Shown one piece after another: positions 32,214 through 41,935 of a DNA stretch of 63,981 bases. The position numbers and the translations under genes were made by a program. The notes under the pieces were generated by a model that ran no database searches, was not told where the DNA came from, and saw only the letters and a program-made list of their open reading frames with translations. The DNA comes from Candidatus Methylopumilus sp. (GTDB lineage Bacteria > Pseudomonadota > Gammaproteobacteria > Burkholderiales > Methylophilaceae), in contig SHXT01000007.1 of NCBI GenBank assembly GCA_009693175.1, forward strand, positions 1 to 63,981, read 5' to 3'. Every line of letters begins with the position of its first letter. The stretch's first letter is position 1.

Positions 32214-32978
32214 TTAATCTAGATAGTTTGAAATTTTTACGAAATCTGATACTGATAAATTTTCGGCTCTTAATTGAGAATTTATATCAATCTTTTCAAA
32301 GTCATTTTCATTCATAAAAGCCTTGAGTGTATTGCGAATGGTTTTTCTTCTTTGGGAGAATGCTTCTTTTACAATCATTCCAAATTGATCAATATTATTC
32401 GCAATAAAAGGGCAGGTTTCGTAAGGTATGAGCCTTACAAAAGATGATTCTACTTTAGGTTCAGGTTCAAATGATTCTTTGGGCACATGGACAAGATGTT
32501 CTATTCTAAAATAATATTGAAGCATCACAGACAATCTCCCATATGCTGAAGATGAAGGTATTGCGATCATACGGTCTACAACTTCTTTTTGTAGCATGAA
32601 ATGGAGGTCTTTAATAATTACAATGTTTTCAATACATTTAAAAAGAATAGGTGTTGAAATGTTATAGGGTAAATTGCCAACAATTCTTATTTTTTGATTG
32701 AATTGATGGAAGTTAAAATTTAAAACATCTTCATTGAATATTGTAATGCTGTTTTTTGAATATTCATTTTTCATCCAATTTACAATATCTCGATCAAGCT
32801 CAATCGCAAATAAATGTTTAGTTTTTTCAAGAAGAGCTTTAGTTAAAGCCCCAAGACCCGGACCTATTTCAATTAGGAGATCATTTTGGAGAGGGTTAAT
32901 TGATTGAATGATTGCATAAATGATAGAAGTATCTTTTAGAAAATTTTGGCCAAATTTTTTCTTAGCAATATATTTCAT
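32214..32978 (-). CDS. rsmA: 16S rRNA dimethyladenosine transferase (KsgA)
   Basis: A 254-residue methyltransferase (E. coli 273) that dimethylates A1518 and A1519 of 16S rRNA as a late assembly checkpoint. KKKFGQNFLKD at the start, LIEIGPGLGALTKALLE (SAM site) and VGNLPYNIS (catalytic NLPY) are unmistakable. Its ATG overlaps the pdxA stop by four bases, following the conserved surA-pdxA-rsmA order. Confidence 0.97.
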   Translation of the reverse strand: MKYIAKKKFGQNFLKDTSIIYAIIQSINPLQNDLLIEIGPGLGALTKALLEKTKHLFAIELDRDIVNWMKNEYSKNSITIFNEDVLNFNFHQFNQKIRIVGNLPYNISTPILFKCIENIVIIKDLHFMLQKEVVDRMIAIPSSSAYGRLSVMLQYYFRIEHLVHVPKESFEPEPKVESSFVRLIPYETCPFIANNIDQFGMIVKEAFSQRRKTIRNTLKAFMNENDFEKIDINSQLRAENLSVSDFVKISNYLD

Positions 32979-33958
32979 GAATGTGACTTATGTGCCAATT
33001 CAATAGCCAAATCAATGGCGCTATAAAAACTACTTGGGTCTATGTTTCCATTGCCGGCTAAATCAATAGCAGTTCCATGATCTACAGAAGTTCTAATGAT
33101 AGGAAGGCCAAGCGTCACATTAACACCCATACCAAAATTAGCATGTTTGAAAACTGTAAGACCTTGATCATGATACATCGCTAAAAAGCAGTCAGCTTTT
33201 TGGATATATTTTTCTGTAAAAAGTGTATCTGCAGAAAGTGGACCTTCAATTAACATACCTTCCAATCTTAATTTTTTAATGACAGGTATAAGAATATTAT
33301 TTTCTTCTGAACCCAAAACACCACTTTCTCCAGCATGAGGATTAAGGCCTGCGACAAAAATTTTTGGATGATTTATTTTAAATCGATGAATAAGGTCGTG
33401 TTGAATTGTTCTTAGTGTATTTTCAAATTTTTCGGGTGTAATTAAATTACTTACTTGAGATAGAGGAACATGCGTTGTAACAAGAGCAACTTTCATAGAC
33501 TTAGAGGCTAGCATCATCACTTCATTTTTGGCATGAGTGTAATGAGCAATATATTCAGTATGGCCTGTAAAAGGCTGGCTTTTATTTATAATGCTTTTTT
33601 GGATAGGTGCTGTGACAAGAGCGTCATAAGATTTATTTAGACAACCATCTAATGCAAGATTTAATACTTTAATAACGTAGCTATTATTTTTGACATTAAG
33701 TACTCCTGCTTGAATAGGTTCGGAAGCGGAAATATGATGAATGAATAACGAATGATCACCTTTATGCTCTGCAAGTTTATCTTCTTGAAATGTAATAGTT
33801 TTTTTAAGTTGAGAAGCTCTATCAAACAAAGCTTTTTTATCACCAATAACTGTAATAAAAGCTGGAAATTTTTTGGCGCTAAGAAGAATACAAAGATCAA
33901 GACCAATGCCTGCTGGTTCGCCTGAACTTATGACGATATGTGGCTTAAAGGTGCTCAA
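32975..33958 (-). CDS. pdxA: 4-hydroxythreonine-4-phosphate dehydrogenase
   Basis: A 327-residue enzyme (E. coli 329) of pyridoxal 5'-phosphate synthesis. SSGEPAGIGLDL near the start, the metal-binding histidine in GHTEYIAH, AGLNPHAGE and MYHDQGL are diagnostic. It starts nine bases after surA and is coupled to rsmA. PLP from this pathway serves BioF and is buffered by YggS, both encoded in this window. Confidence 0.97.
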   Translation of the reverse strand: MSTFKPHIVISSGEPAGIGLDLCILLSAKKFPAFITVIGDKKALFDRASQLKKTITFQEDKLAEHKGDHSLFIHHISASEPIQAGVLNVKNNSYVIKVLNLALDGCLNKSYDALVTAPIQKSIINKSQPFTGHTEYIAHYTHAKNEVMMLASKSMKVALVTTHVPLSQVSNLITPEKFENTLRTIQHDLIHRFKINHPKIFVAGLNPHAGESGVLGSEENNILIPVIKKLRLEGMLIEGPLSADTLFTEKYIQKADCFLAMYHDQGLTVFKHANFGMGVNVTLGLPIIRTSVDHGTAIDLAGNGNIDPSSFYSAIDLAIELAHKSHS

Positions 33959-33967
33959 AATAAAAAA

Positions 33968-35284
33968 TTAAAAGTCGTCTTCTAATTTAAGTTCAATAAA
34001 AGAGCGGTCACGTAATTCTTGAAGCCAATCTTCGTAAGCCTGCTCTGATTTTTGCATTTTTAGTTCTCGTTTTGCTGTAAATCGAGTAGATTCATTAGAC
34101 ATATCTTGTGATCTTTTTTCGAGAACTTGAATAAGATGCCACCCAAAAGGAGTTTTAATAGGGTCACTAATTTTATTAATTGCAAGTTCTTTCATAGTCT
34201 TTTCAAATTCTGGAACTGTATCACCTGGATTTATCCATCCAAGATCCCCACCATTATTTGCAGAAGGGTCTTCTGAATATTGTTTTGCCATATCTTCAAA
34301 TTTTGTACCATTTTCTAGCCGCTCTTTAATGGAAATAAGTTTTTGACGGCCTTCGTTTTCTGTTGTAATTTCTGAAAGTTTAATAAGAATATGTCTGACA
34401 TGTGTTTGGTCTACGACGATCGCAGGATTTGACTCTTTCTTGTTGATAAGCTTAAGAATATGAAAGCCACTAGGACTTCTTAGGATTCCAGTTAATTTAC
34501 CCACTTCTGTTTTTTTAAGGGCATCCAAAAATAACACTGGTAAATCCGATGACTTTTTCCAGCCAAGTTTTCCGCCTTCAAGCGCGTTAGGTGTTTCTGA
34601 AAATGCTGCCGATACTTGAGTGAAATTTTTGCCTGACTGGATTTGTTTAGTAGCCTCTTCAGCTTTATTTTTTAAGCCTTCAATTTTTTCAGGCGAAGAA
34701 TCTTCTGGAATACGAATTAATATATGTGCCACCTCAAATTCATCTTGAATATCTTTTAATCGAGTATTGAGGAAATTATCAATTTCACCATCTGTAATAA
34801 CAATTTTGCTATCAATTTCTCTTTCCTTTAATTGTGAAATTGTAATTTCATTTCTTATTTCTTCTCTAATTTTATAAAAATTAGATCCATTTCTCTCTAT
34901 ATCTTTTTTAAAGTCCGCTAAGCTGAGTTTTTTTTCAGACGCTAAGCGTTCAGTAGTTTTGTCAACTTGAATGTCGCTTACTTTTAATCCAGTTTGATTT
35001 GCGTATTGAATTTGGAGGCTATTTTGAATCAATCTCTCAATTACTTGTTTTTTTAAGATATCTTCTGGAGGGATTTCAATTTTCTGATTTTTTAGATTTA
35101 TCTTTACTGAAGATATTTTTCCTTCTAACTCTTTTTCTGTGATAACTTCGTTATCAACAATAGCAATTATGCGGTCAAGTCGTTTTATATTTTTTTCAGA
35201 TCTTGCGTGCGCAAATGACATTAATATTAAATTCATAAAAAGAAAAATGAACGAGCAAGAAAGTAATAGTTTTCTAAGTGACAT
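33968..35284 (-). CDS. surA: Periplasmic peptidyl-prolyl isomerase and chaperone SurA
   Basis: A 438-residue protein (E. coli 428). A signal peptide (about 1-27, ending SFAHA) precedes the N-terminal chaperone region (about 30-195), two parvulin domains opening with EVAHILIRI and VRHILIKL, and a C-terminal helix. It escorts outer-membrane proteins, including LptD, across the periplasm. The frame is open to 35425, but the ATG at 35284 gives a proper signal peptide; it lies 10 bases after lptD. Confidence 0.95.
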   Translation of the reverse strand: MSLRKLLLSCSFIFLFMNLILMSFAHARSEKNIKRLDRIIAIVDNEVITEKELEGKISSVKINLKNQKIEIPPEDILKKQVIERLIQNSLQIQYANQTGLKVSDIQVDKTTERLASEKKLSLADFKKDIERNGSNFYKIREEIRNEITISQLKEREIDSKIVITDGEIDNFLNTRLKDIQDEFEVAHILIRIPEDSSPEKIEGLKNKAEEATKQIQSGKNFTQVSAAFSETPNALEGGKLGWKKSSDLPVLFLDALKKTEVGKLTGILRSPSGFHILKLINKKESNPAIVVDQTHVRHILIKLSEITTENEGRQKLISIKERLENGTKFEDMAKQYSEDPSANNGGDLGWINPGDTVPEFEKTMKELAINKISDPIKTPFGWHLIQVLEKRSQDMSNESTRFTAKRELKMQKSEQAYEDWLQELRDRSFIELKLEDDF

Positions 35285-35294
35285 ATTGGATAAG

Positions 35295-37601
35295 TTAATT
35301 AAAGTTTGCTTGACGATTTGCATCAGGAATTTGGTTAACTGTTCTTGCACCAGGGACGTTTCTGTATAAGAAAGAATTAAGTTTGTTAGGGTCTGTGCCA
35401 ATATTACCAAGACCATTAAGCTCAAGTTGTACGAAAAAGGTGTAGTTAGCCGTAGGACTTGTAGCTAAAGAAATTCTGTCAAAGAGAGTTCTAGCTGCCC
35501 AACATCCGCCATCGTATTCAATACCGGCAACAGTTTCAATAGTCTGCGAACTTTTTAAGTCATAGTTAAATCTTCCGATAGAATAAAAGCGATTACCAAG
35601 TGGCCATTGCCCAGCTATATTTATTTCTTTAAGTGACTGTGTGCTATCAAGAACGTTATCAATCTTACGGTAACTTAGGTTAATAATTTTTCCTGGCTCA
35701 GGGTTGTATCGAGAGCTAATTGTATTTCTGAGTATTTTATCTTTTGAAGGATCGTATTGCCACATACCATCTAAATTTAAATTATTCATTAGTCTTGTTG
35801 TTAGGCCTGCAAATAAATCAGAATTACTTTTATTGCTATCAGTCACGTTAAAATTAGTTGTGTCTAAGAAAGTCAGACGATCATCAAAGTAAAATCTTTG
35901 TGCAATAATTCCAGTTAATCTTTCTTTTCCATTGTTGTCGATAAATTTTGTAGTCAATGCGGCGGTAAGCTGGTTTGCATCATTAATACGATCTTGCCCA
36001 TTAAATTGATTTTCTAAAAATAATGTCTGCATATTAAGATCTGATAGCCCTGTATCAAATAAAGGTAATTTTTTTTGATCATTATTTGGGATATAAACAT
36101 AAAATAATCGTGGCTCTAATGTCTGAGTAAAAATTTGATTAAAAATATTTATTGATCGATCAAAATACATGCCACTATCAATTGACATAATTGGGGTCAC
36201 AATATTTTGACTCTTAAATGTTGTTGTACTGTCTAAATTATTTAGATTATAAGATCGAATATTAGTAGAAAGCTTTGGTTTGACATATCCATAAGTTTGA
36301 TTAATAGGGATAGTAATGCTTGGAGTTAAGCTAAGGCGAGATCCTGTAACTTTATCATTACCAGTAAATTTAAACTTGTCATCCCTGTCAAAATAAGTCC
36401 ATTGTGAATTAAAATTGGTAACATAATTTCCATAATCTCTTTTTCCAGAAAGATTAAATTGTGGCAGTCTTTGATAAGGTGAATTATCTATTGTAGTGAG
36501 TGTTTGATATTTTTCAGTAACTGCACCAAATTTAAAATTATCACTTGAGTAATTAATATTTACTCGCTGAGGTAAATTAACCACACTGGTTTGTTGAATT
36601 ATTGTTGCTAGGTCTGAAAAATAATTATTATCAGAGACTTTTTGAAAATCATACGAACCTGACCAACCGTTACCAAAGTTATGTTGATGCTGAAGATTAA
36701 TAAAGTAACGATTATCTTTTCCGCTTGCTTCATCATGGCTCATTAACTGAATTTTATCTTTACCTGAATAATTTTCACCCATATAGCGAAATTCACCATC
36801 TGCTTGCGGACCTCTTTTACCTAAATAACGAGCTGTAAGGGTTGCATCTTTATCAGGGGAAATATTAAAGTAATAAGGCATTTGGAAATCAAAACCACTT
36901 TTAGTAGTACTCCCAAAAGTAGGGGTAAGAAATCCAGATTTCCGATTATTATTTAAAGAGAAATTAATATAAGGTGTATAAAGAATAGGCACGCCTTTAA
37001 ATTCAACAATAGCATTTGAGCCATTTATTCTTTCGGTTTTGTTGTTCACCTGCATTTGACTTGTTTTTAAGTACCAGTCATTAGAATCTGCTTCACAAGT
37101 TGTAACGCGACTGTATTCCATACGTTTTTTATCTTCACCCTCAAAGAAAATAGTTTTAGCATTACCTCGATAATCGTAAACTCTTTTTGTAATCTTAATG
37201 CCATTGGAAATTCTAGATGTTAGTTTCTTATTAGATTCAAACTTAAACGTAGTATTATCGATGCGACCTGTTTCATCACTTAGCTTGAAGTCAAGGTTAG
37301 AGCCTTTTAGTGACATATTACCAAGTTCAATGCTTGTATCTCCTCTGGTAATAAGTTTTTCTGAAACTTCATCGTACTCAATTATTTCAGATTTAATGGT
37401 TTTATTATCTTTTTTGAGGATGGCATTACCCCTAGCCTTCATTTTCCGATCAAGAAGTGTTTCAAGGCTGTCCCCCTCAATTTCAACTGATCCTTTAGAA
37501 ATTGCTGGAGATTGCTTTTGAGGTACTACTTCTTCGGTAGAGGCAGGTAGAGAAAAAAATAAAAGCAACAACCATAACGTCGAGTTTGTTTTTCTAAACA
37601 T
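35295..37601 (-). CDS. lptD: LPS-assembly outer-membrane protein LptD
   Basis: A 768-residue protein (E. coli 784) with a signal peptide (to about residue 21), an N-terminal jellyroll that receives lipopolysaccharide (about 30-190), and a large beta-barrel of alternating aromatic and polar residues. Only two cysteines remain in the mature chain, Cys169 and Cys700, in place of the four in E. coli; they could form the single inter-domain disulfide. It begins the block that also encodes its partner LptE and chaperone SurA. Confidence 0.96.
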   Translation of the reverse strand: MFRKTNSTLWLLLLFFSLPASTEEVVPQKQSPAISKGSVEIEGDSLETLLDRKMKARGNAILKKDNKTIKSEIIEYDEVSEKLITRGDTSIELGNMSLKGSNLDFKLSDETGRIDNTTFKFESNKKLTSRISNGIKITKRVYDYRGNAKTIFFEGEDKKRMEYSRVTTCEADSNDWYLKTSQMQVNNKTERINGSNAIVEFKGVPILYTPYINFSLNNNRKSGFLTPTFGSTTKSGFDFQMPYYFNISPDKDATLTARYLGKRGPQADGEFRYMGENYSGKDKIQLMSHDEASGKDNRYFINLQHQHNFGNGWSGSYDFQKVSDNNYFSDLATIIQQTSVVNLPQRVNINYSSDNFKFGAVTEKYQTLTTIDNSPYQRLPQFNLSGKRDYGNYVTNFNSQWTYFDRDDKFKFTGNDKVTGSRLSLTPSITIPINQTYGYVKPKLSTNIRSYNLNNLDSTTTFKSQNIVTPIMSIDSGMYFDRSINIFNQIFTQTLEPRLFYVYIPNNDQKKLPLFDTGLSDLNMQTLFLENQFNGQDRINDANQLTAALTTKFIDNNGKERLTGIIAQRFYFDDRLTFLDTTNFNVTDSNKSNSDLFAGLTTRLMNNLNLDGMWQYDPSKDKILRNTISSRYNPEPGKIINLSYRKIDNVLDSTQSLKEINIAGQWPLGNRFYSIGRFNYDLKSSQTIETVAGIEYDGGCWAARTLFDRISLATSPTANYTFFVQLELNGLGNIGTDPNKLNSFLYRNVPGARTVNQIPDANRQANFN

Positions 37602-37793
37602 GGAATTTTGCTGAAGGAATAAGCAGGGATGCTATAGTTTTAATTTTGAATATTTCATAAACGATAAAATCTCATATTTTAACTATTTTATCAACTTAAA
37701 TTTATTAATAATCAGGTAGTTATATAATTTACTTCATTAAGCGCACTGCTTAAAAGATACAATTTTTTTAAAAATTACTAGGCATTTTTTATT

Positions 37794-38774
37794 GTGACTC
37801 GTGAACTGCAAATTGCTGCATGGTTAAATAATGTACTTAATAATCAAGAGTATACGATAAATCCTGCATCATCAGACGCCAGTTTTCGTAGTTATTCCCG
37901 TGTTATTTCAAACAATCAATCTTATATATTGATGGATGCGTCTCCTGATAAGGAGAATTCGAAACCTTTTGTTGAAATAGCAAATATTCTTCTTAAGGCT
38001 GGATTGAATGTTCCAAAAATTTACGAGGCAAATCTTAAAGAAGGGATTTTGTTATTATCAGATTTAGGTAATAAAACTTACCTTGAACAACTTAATCATC
38101 AAAATGTATCATCGCTCTATAAGGATGCTTACCTAGCGCTTATTAAAATGCAAAAAAATGCCGAGACTCATTCGCTTAAAGTCTATGACGGTTCATTATT
38201 AAGACAAGAGTTACAATTATTTTCTGATTGGTATTTAAAATTTCATAAATCTTATGAAATGAATAATTTAGAAAAAAATACACTAGATTCAATTTTTGAT
38301 TTATTGGTTAAAAATATTCAGTCTCATGCTCAAGTTTTTGTGCACAGAGATTTTCATTCGAGAAATTTAATGTTTTGTGATGGAGCGCCGGGTGAAAATC
38401 CAGGTATTTTAGATTTTCAAGATGCAGTTAAAGGATCCATTGTTTATGATGTTGTCTCGTTATTCAAAGATGCTTACATTGTTTGGGATGAGACAGAAAT
38501 AATGGATTGGTTGATTCGATATTGGGAATTAGCAAAGAAAAATGGACTTAAGGTTCATGAAGATTTTGCAGAATTTTATAGAGATTTTGAATGGATGGGG
38601 GTTCAAAGACATTTAAAAGTTTTAGGTATTTTCGCCCGTTTAAACTATAGAGACCATAAAGCAAATTTTTTAAATGATTTGCCATCCGTTGAAAATTACT
38701 TAAGAAGAGCTTGCGAGCGCTATAGAGACCTACATCCTTTAGTAAAGTTAATTAATAAATTAAGTCCAATATAA
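37794..38774 (+). CDS. amgK: N-acetylmuramate/N-acetylglucosamine 1-kinase AmgK
   Basis: A 326-residue aminoglycoside-phosphotransferase-fold kinase starting at GTG 37794. VFVHRDFHSRNLMF supplies the catalytic aspartate and asparagine and GILDFQDAVKGS the metal aspartate. In Pseudomonas and many betaproteobacteria AmgK phosphorylates recycled sugars at C1 and MurU, encoded four bases downstream, converts the product to UDP-MurNAc. The adjacency supports this over a generic phosphotransferase. The 192-base gap to divergent lptD holds no gene; I see AT-rich sequence and no convincing promoter pair. Confidence 0.88.
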   Translation: MTRELQIAAWLNNVLNNQEYTINPASSDASFRSYSRVISNNQSYILMDASPDKENSKPFVEIANILLKAGLNVPKIYEANLKEGILLLSDLGNKTYLEQLNHQNVSSLYKDAYLALIKMQKNAETHSLKVYDGSLLRQELQLFSDWYLKFHKSYEMNNLEKNTLDSIFDLLVKNIQSHAQVFVHRDFHSRNLMFCDGAPGENPGILDFQDAVKGSIVYDVVSLFKDAYIVWDETEIMDWLIRYWELAKKNGLKVHEDFAEFYRDFEWMGVQRHLKVLGIFARLNYRDHKANFLNDLPSVENYLRRACERYRDLHPLVKLINKLSPI

Positions 38775-38778
38775 CTTT

Positions 38779-39447
38779 ATGAGAGCTATGATTCTAGCGG
38801 CAGGTAAGGGCGAGAGAATGAGCCCTTTAACAGACAAAATACCAAAACCGCTTTTAGAGATTTTAGGCAGGCCATTGATTGCCTGGCATTTAGAAAAATT
38901 AGCTAAGGCTCATTTTAAAGAGATAGTGATTAATCACGCATATTTAGGTGAAATGATTGAATCCTATGTTGGGGATGGCTCAAAATGGGGCCTTAAGGTT
39001 GATTATTCGAGGGAAGGCAATCCCTTAGAGACAGCCGGAGGTATTAAAAGAGCACTACCGCTTTTAGGCAATGAACCATTTTTGGCGATCAATGCAGATG
39101 TATTTACAGATCTAGATTACAGCATATTAAAAAATAGGAACTTAAATGATTTTCAAGGTCACTTAGTTATGGTTGAAAATCCCGCCCATCATCCTTATGG
39201 GGATTTTGTTTTAAACAATAACCAAATTGAACTGGAAGGAGAAAATAAGCTAACTTTTTCTGGCATAGCTATTTACCAGCCAGAAATATTTAAAGAAATT
39301 AATATAGAGCCTGTTGCAAAATTGGCACCTATACTTAAGAAATTAATTGATAGAGGATGTATTAGTGGTGAAAAATATCATGGGCTTTGGTTTGATATAG
39401 GAACGCCAGTAAGACTAGAAGAAATTAATTTTTTTCTAAAAAATTAG
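38779..39447 (+). CDS. murU: N-acetylmuramate alpha-1-phosphate uridylyltransferase MurU
   Basis: A 222-residue nucleotidyltransferase. LAAGKGERMSPLTDKIPKPLLEI near residues 6-28 is the sugar-nucleotide signature, and LETAGGIKRALPLL and NADVFTDLD follow. It makes UDP-MurNAc from MurNAc-1-phosphate, a recycling route that bypasses de novo MurA/MurB. It is tightly coupled to amgK. A 20-base gap leads to pepP. Confidence 0.9.
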   Translation: MRAMILAAGKGERMSPLTDKIPKPLLEILGRPLIAWHLEKLAKAHFKEIVINHAYLGEMIESYVGDGSKWGLKVDYSREGNPLETAGGIKRALPLLGNEPFLAINADVFTDLDYSILKNRNLNDFQGHLVMVENPAHHPYGDFVLNNNQIELEGENKLTFSGIAIYQPEIFKEINIEPVAKLAPILKKLIDRGCISGEKYHGLWFDIGTPVRLEEINFFLKN

Positions 39448-39467
39448 CCATTTTAAATTAATCGAAG

Positions 39468-40778
39468 ATGAATAATAAAAATTATCAAGAGTTTAAAAAA
39501 AGAAGAGAGGTATTAACCAATAAAATTGGTGATGGCGTAGCTATTATTTTTAACGCTAACGAAGTAATTAGAAATCGAGACAGTCGTTATTCTTATCGTC
39601 CAGATAGCTATTTTCATTATTTTTCAGGGTTTACTGAGCCCCAATCTGCATTGATTATTTTGGGTGGAAAATCTCCAAAAACTATTTTGTTTTGTCGCAA
39701 TAAAGATATTGAAATGGAAATTTGGAATGGTTTCATATATGGGCCCAAAAAAGCAAAAGAGCTTTTCTTATTTGATGAGACTTACGACATAAGTTTATTA
39801 GATGATATTGCTCTAAAAGAAATTGCGGGACACGAAAAAATATATTATCGAGCAGGGCAAGATGTTTTAATTGACCAAAAAATTAACTATTGGATAAAGC
39901 AATTAAGAGAAAAGAATAGAAGTGGTATTAAGGCACCATATTTGGTCGAAGATATAAGTTCTGTAGCAGATGAAATGCGGCTTATAAAAAGTGATTTTGA
40001 AATTGATATTATGCGACGTTCAGCAGAGATTGCTTCTCTAGCGCACAATCGTGCAATCAAATTTGCAAAACCTCACATATATGAATATGAAATCGAAGCT
40101 GAAATTTTGCATGAGTTCATGAGACACGGCATTCGTTCACCAGCATATCAATCCATCGTTGCTTCTGGGGGAAATGCATGTACATTACATTACGTTGACA
40201 ATAATTCTAAAATTCAAGATGGTGATCTTATCTTAATAGATGCTGGATGTGAGTTAGAAGGTTATGCGTCTGATATATCAAGAACATTTCCTGTGAGTGG
40301 TAAATATACAAAAATACAAAAAGATTTTTATCAAATGGTATTGGATGCTCAAAGTGCGGCATTAAAAAAAATATCACCTAAGCATCAGTGGAATGACCCT
40401 CATGAGGCAGCTTTGTCAGTATTGATTGATGGGTTTAAAGAATTTGGCTTATGCCATGGAAGTCGTGATGAAATTTATGAAACAGGCGCTTATAAGGAGT
40501 TTTATATGCATAGGACAGGTCACTGGCTAGGCCTTGATGTTCATGATGCAGGAGAATATAAAAATATATCAGACGAATGGAAACAATTAAAACCGGGCAT
40601 GACTTTAACTGTCGAGCCAGGATGCTACATTAGACCATCTCCAAAAATATCTAAAGAATTTTGGAATATTGGAATTAGAATTGAAGACGATGTATTAGTC
40701 ACGCAAGATGGACACGAAGTGCTTACTAAAGATAGCCCAAAAACAATAGAGGCTATTGAGGCATTGATGGCGAAATGA
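39468..40778 (+). CDS. pepP: Xaa-Pro aminopeptidase
   Basis: A 436-residue M24 metallopeptidase (E. coli PepP 441). The N-terminal domain includes YRPDSYFHYFSGF; the catalytic pita-bread domain has ligands in LIDAGCELEGYASDISRTFP, HRTGHWLGLDVHDAG, and TVEPGCYI and IRIEDDVLVT. It removes N-terminal residues preceding proline. Its TGA overlaps the next ATG as ATGA, reproducing the E. coli pepP-ubiH-ubiI order. Confidence 0.96.
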   Translation: MNNKNYQEFKKRREVLTNKIGDGVAIIFNANEVIRNRDSRYSYRPDSYFHYFSGFTEPQSALIILGGKSPKTILFCRNKDIEMEIWNGFIYGPKKAKELFLFDETYDISLLDDIALKEIAGHEKIYYRAGQDVLIDQKINYWIKQLREKNRSGIKAPYLVEDISSVADEMRLIKSDFEIDIMRRSAEIASLAHNRAIKFAKPHIYEYEIEAEILHEFMRHGIRSPAYQSIVASGGNACTLHYVDNNSKIQDGDLILIDAGCELEGYASDISRTFPVSGKYTKIQKDFYQMVLDAQSAALKKISPKHQWNDPHEAALSVLIDGFKEFGLCHGSRDEIYETGAYKEFYMHRTGHWLGLDVHDAGEYKNISDEWKQLKPGMTLTVEPGCYIRPSPKISKEFWNIGIRIEDDVLVTQDGHEVLTKDSPKTIEAIEALMAK

Positions 40779-41935
40779 AAAAACCAGAATACCTCATTGT
40801 GGGGGCTGGCCCAGTTGGACTGATACTTTCATTACTACTAGCCAAACAAAATAAAAGCTCACATCTTTTAGAGTTGAGAAAAAAAAATGATGCACATTCA
40901 GATAGGCGTGCATTAGCACTTTCGTACGGGACAAAAATAATTCTTGAAAATCTTGGCATATGGGGCTTATTAAAGAAAAAAGTTACAGAAATTGAAAGCA
41001 TTCACACAAGTCAAAAAAATAGCTTTGGACGCACTTTATTATCCGCTCATGAATATAATTTGCCAGCACTAGGTTATGTTGTTTCTTATGGAGATCTATC
41101 AAAAGCACTTGAAAATGAGATTAATAAATATTCACTTATCAAGATTACATATGAATTTGAAGTATCGACTATAAAAAATGATAAAAATAAATCTATTTTA
41201 TATGGTCTTAATAAAGATTTACCTATCGAAACACTACTTTTAATACTAGCTGATGGTGGAAAAAATACTGCAGACTTAATTCAAGGTCTAAAAAGAAAAG
41301 AAACAAGTTATAACCATACCGCGCTTGTTACAAAAGTTATTTCTGAAATTCCACCTAATAAAGTAGCATATGAAAGATTTACATCTATGGGACCCATCGC
41401 ACTTTTACCTAACGGACCTAAAGAGTTTTCATTGGTGTGGACAGGTGAAGATAGTGTGATTAATGGCCTAGCTAAAACTACTAAAGATATGTTCTTGAAG
41501 AAATTACATGAACATTTTGGGGAAAGAGTTGGAGAATTTGTTGATTGTGATAAATTTATTACCTTTCCATTAAAAAAAATTACTCTTGAAGAATTTCCAA
41601 AATCACATATGGTTATTATTGGAAACTCTGCACAAACAATGCATCCAGTTGCTGGGCAAGGTTTTAATACTGGAATTAGAGACGCTTATGAATTATCAAA
41701 ATTAATTAATGAATCAGAATTATCTTACGTAGGTTCTGAGGCATTTATTAATCAATATTATGTATCAAGGCAATTAGAAACAAAAAAAACACTTTTCTTC
41801 ACTGATTCATTAATTAATATATTTTCAAATGATTTAGTCGGACTATCAGCAGTAAGAGGAATTAGCTTATCTCTTTTGGACAACTTCCAGCCAATTAAAA
41901 ATTTTTTAGTGACTAAAATGAGTTTTGGTAAATGA
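40775..41935 (+). CDS. ubiH: Ubiquinone biosynthesis FAD-dependent hydroxylase (UbiH position)
   Basis: A 386-residue flavoprotein monooxygenase. The FAD motif GAGPVGLILSLLLA is near residues 10-23, a DG-type segment (ADGGKNTA) is mid-protein, and the second FAD motif IGNSAQTMHPVAGQGFNTGIRDA is clear. The family hydroxylates the quinone ring. Position after pepP argues for UbiH, but the ring carbon attacked cannot be told from sequence. It is coupled by ATGA at both ends. Confidence 0.88.
   Translation: MKKPEYLIVGAGPVGLILSLLLAKQNKSSHLLELRKKNDAHSDRRALALSYGTKIILENLGIWGLLKKKVTEIESIHTSQKNSFGRTLLSAHEYNLPALGYVVSYGDLSKALENEINKYSLIKITYEFEVSTIKNDKNKSILYGLNKDLPIETLLLILADGGKNTADLIQGLKRKETSYNHTALVTKVISEIPPNKVAYERFTSMGPIALLPNGPKEFSLVWTGEDSVINGLAKTTKDMFLKKLHEHFGERVGEFVDCDKFITFPLKKITLEEFPKSHMVIIGNSAQTMHPVAGQGFNTGIRDAYELSKLINESELSYVGSEAFINQYYVSRQLETKKTLFFTDSLINIFSNDLVGLSAVRGISLSLLDNFQPIKNFLVTKMSFGK

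Noticed and set aside
37602-37793. Possible small RNA or promoter pair in the lptD/amgK gap
   Set aside because: The 192 bases are AT-rich with scattered TATA-like words but no properly spaced promoter, terminator or hairpin I can defend.
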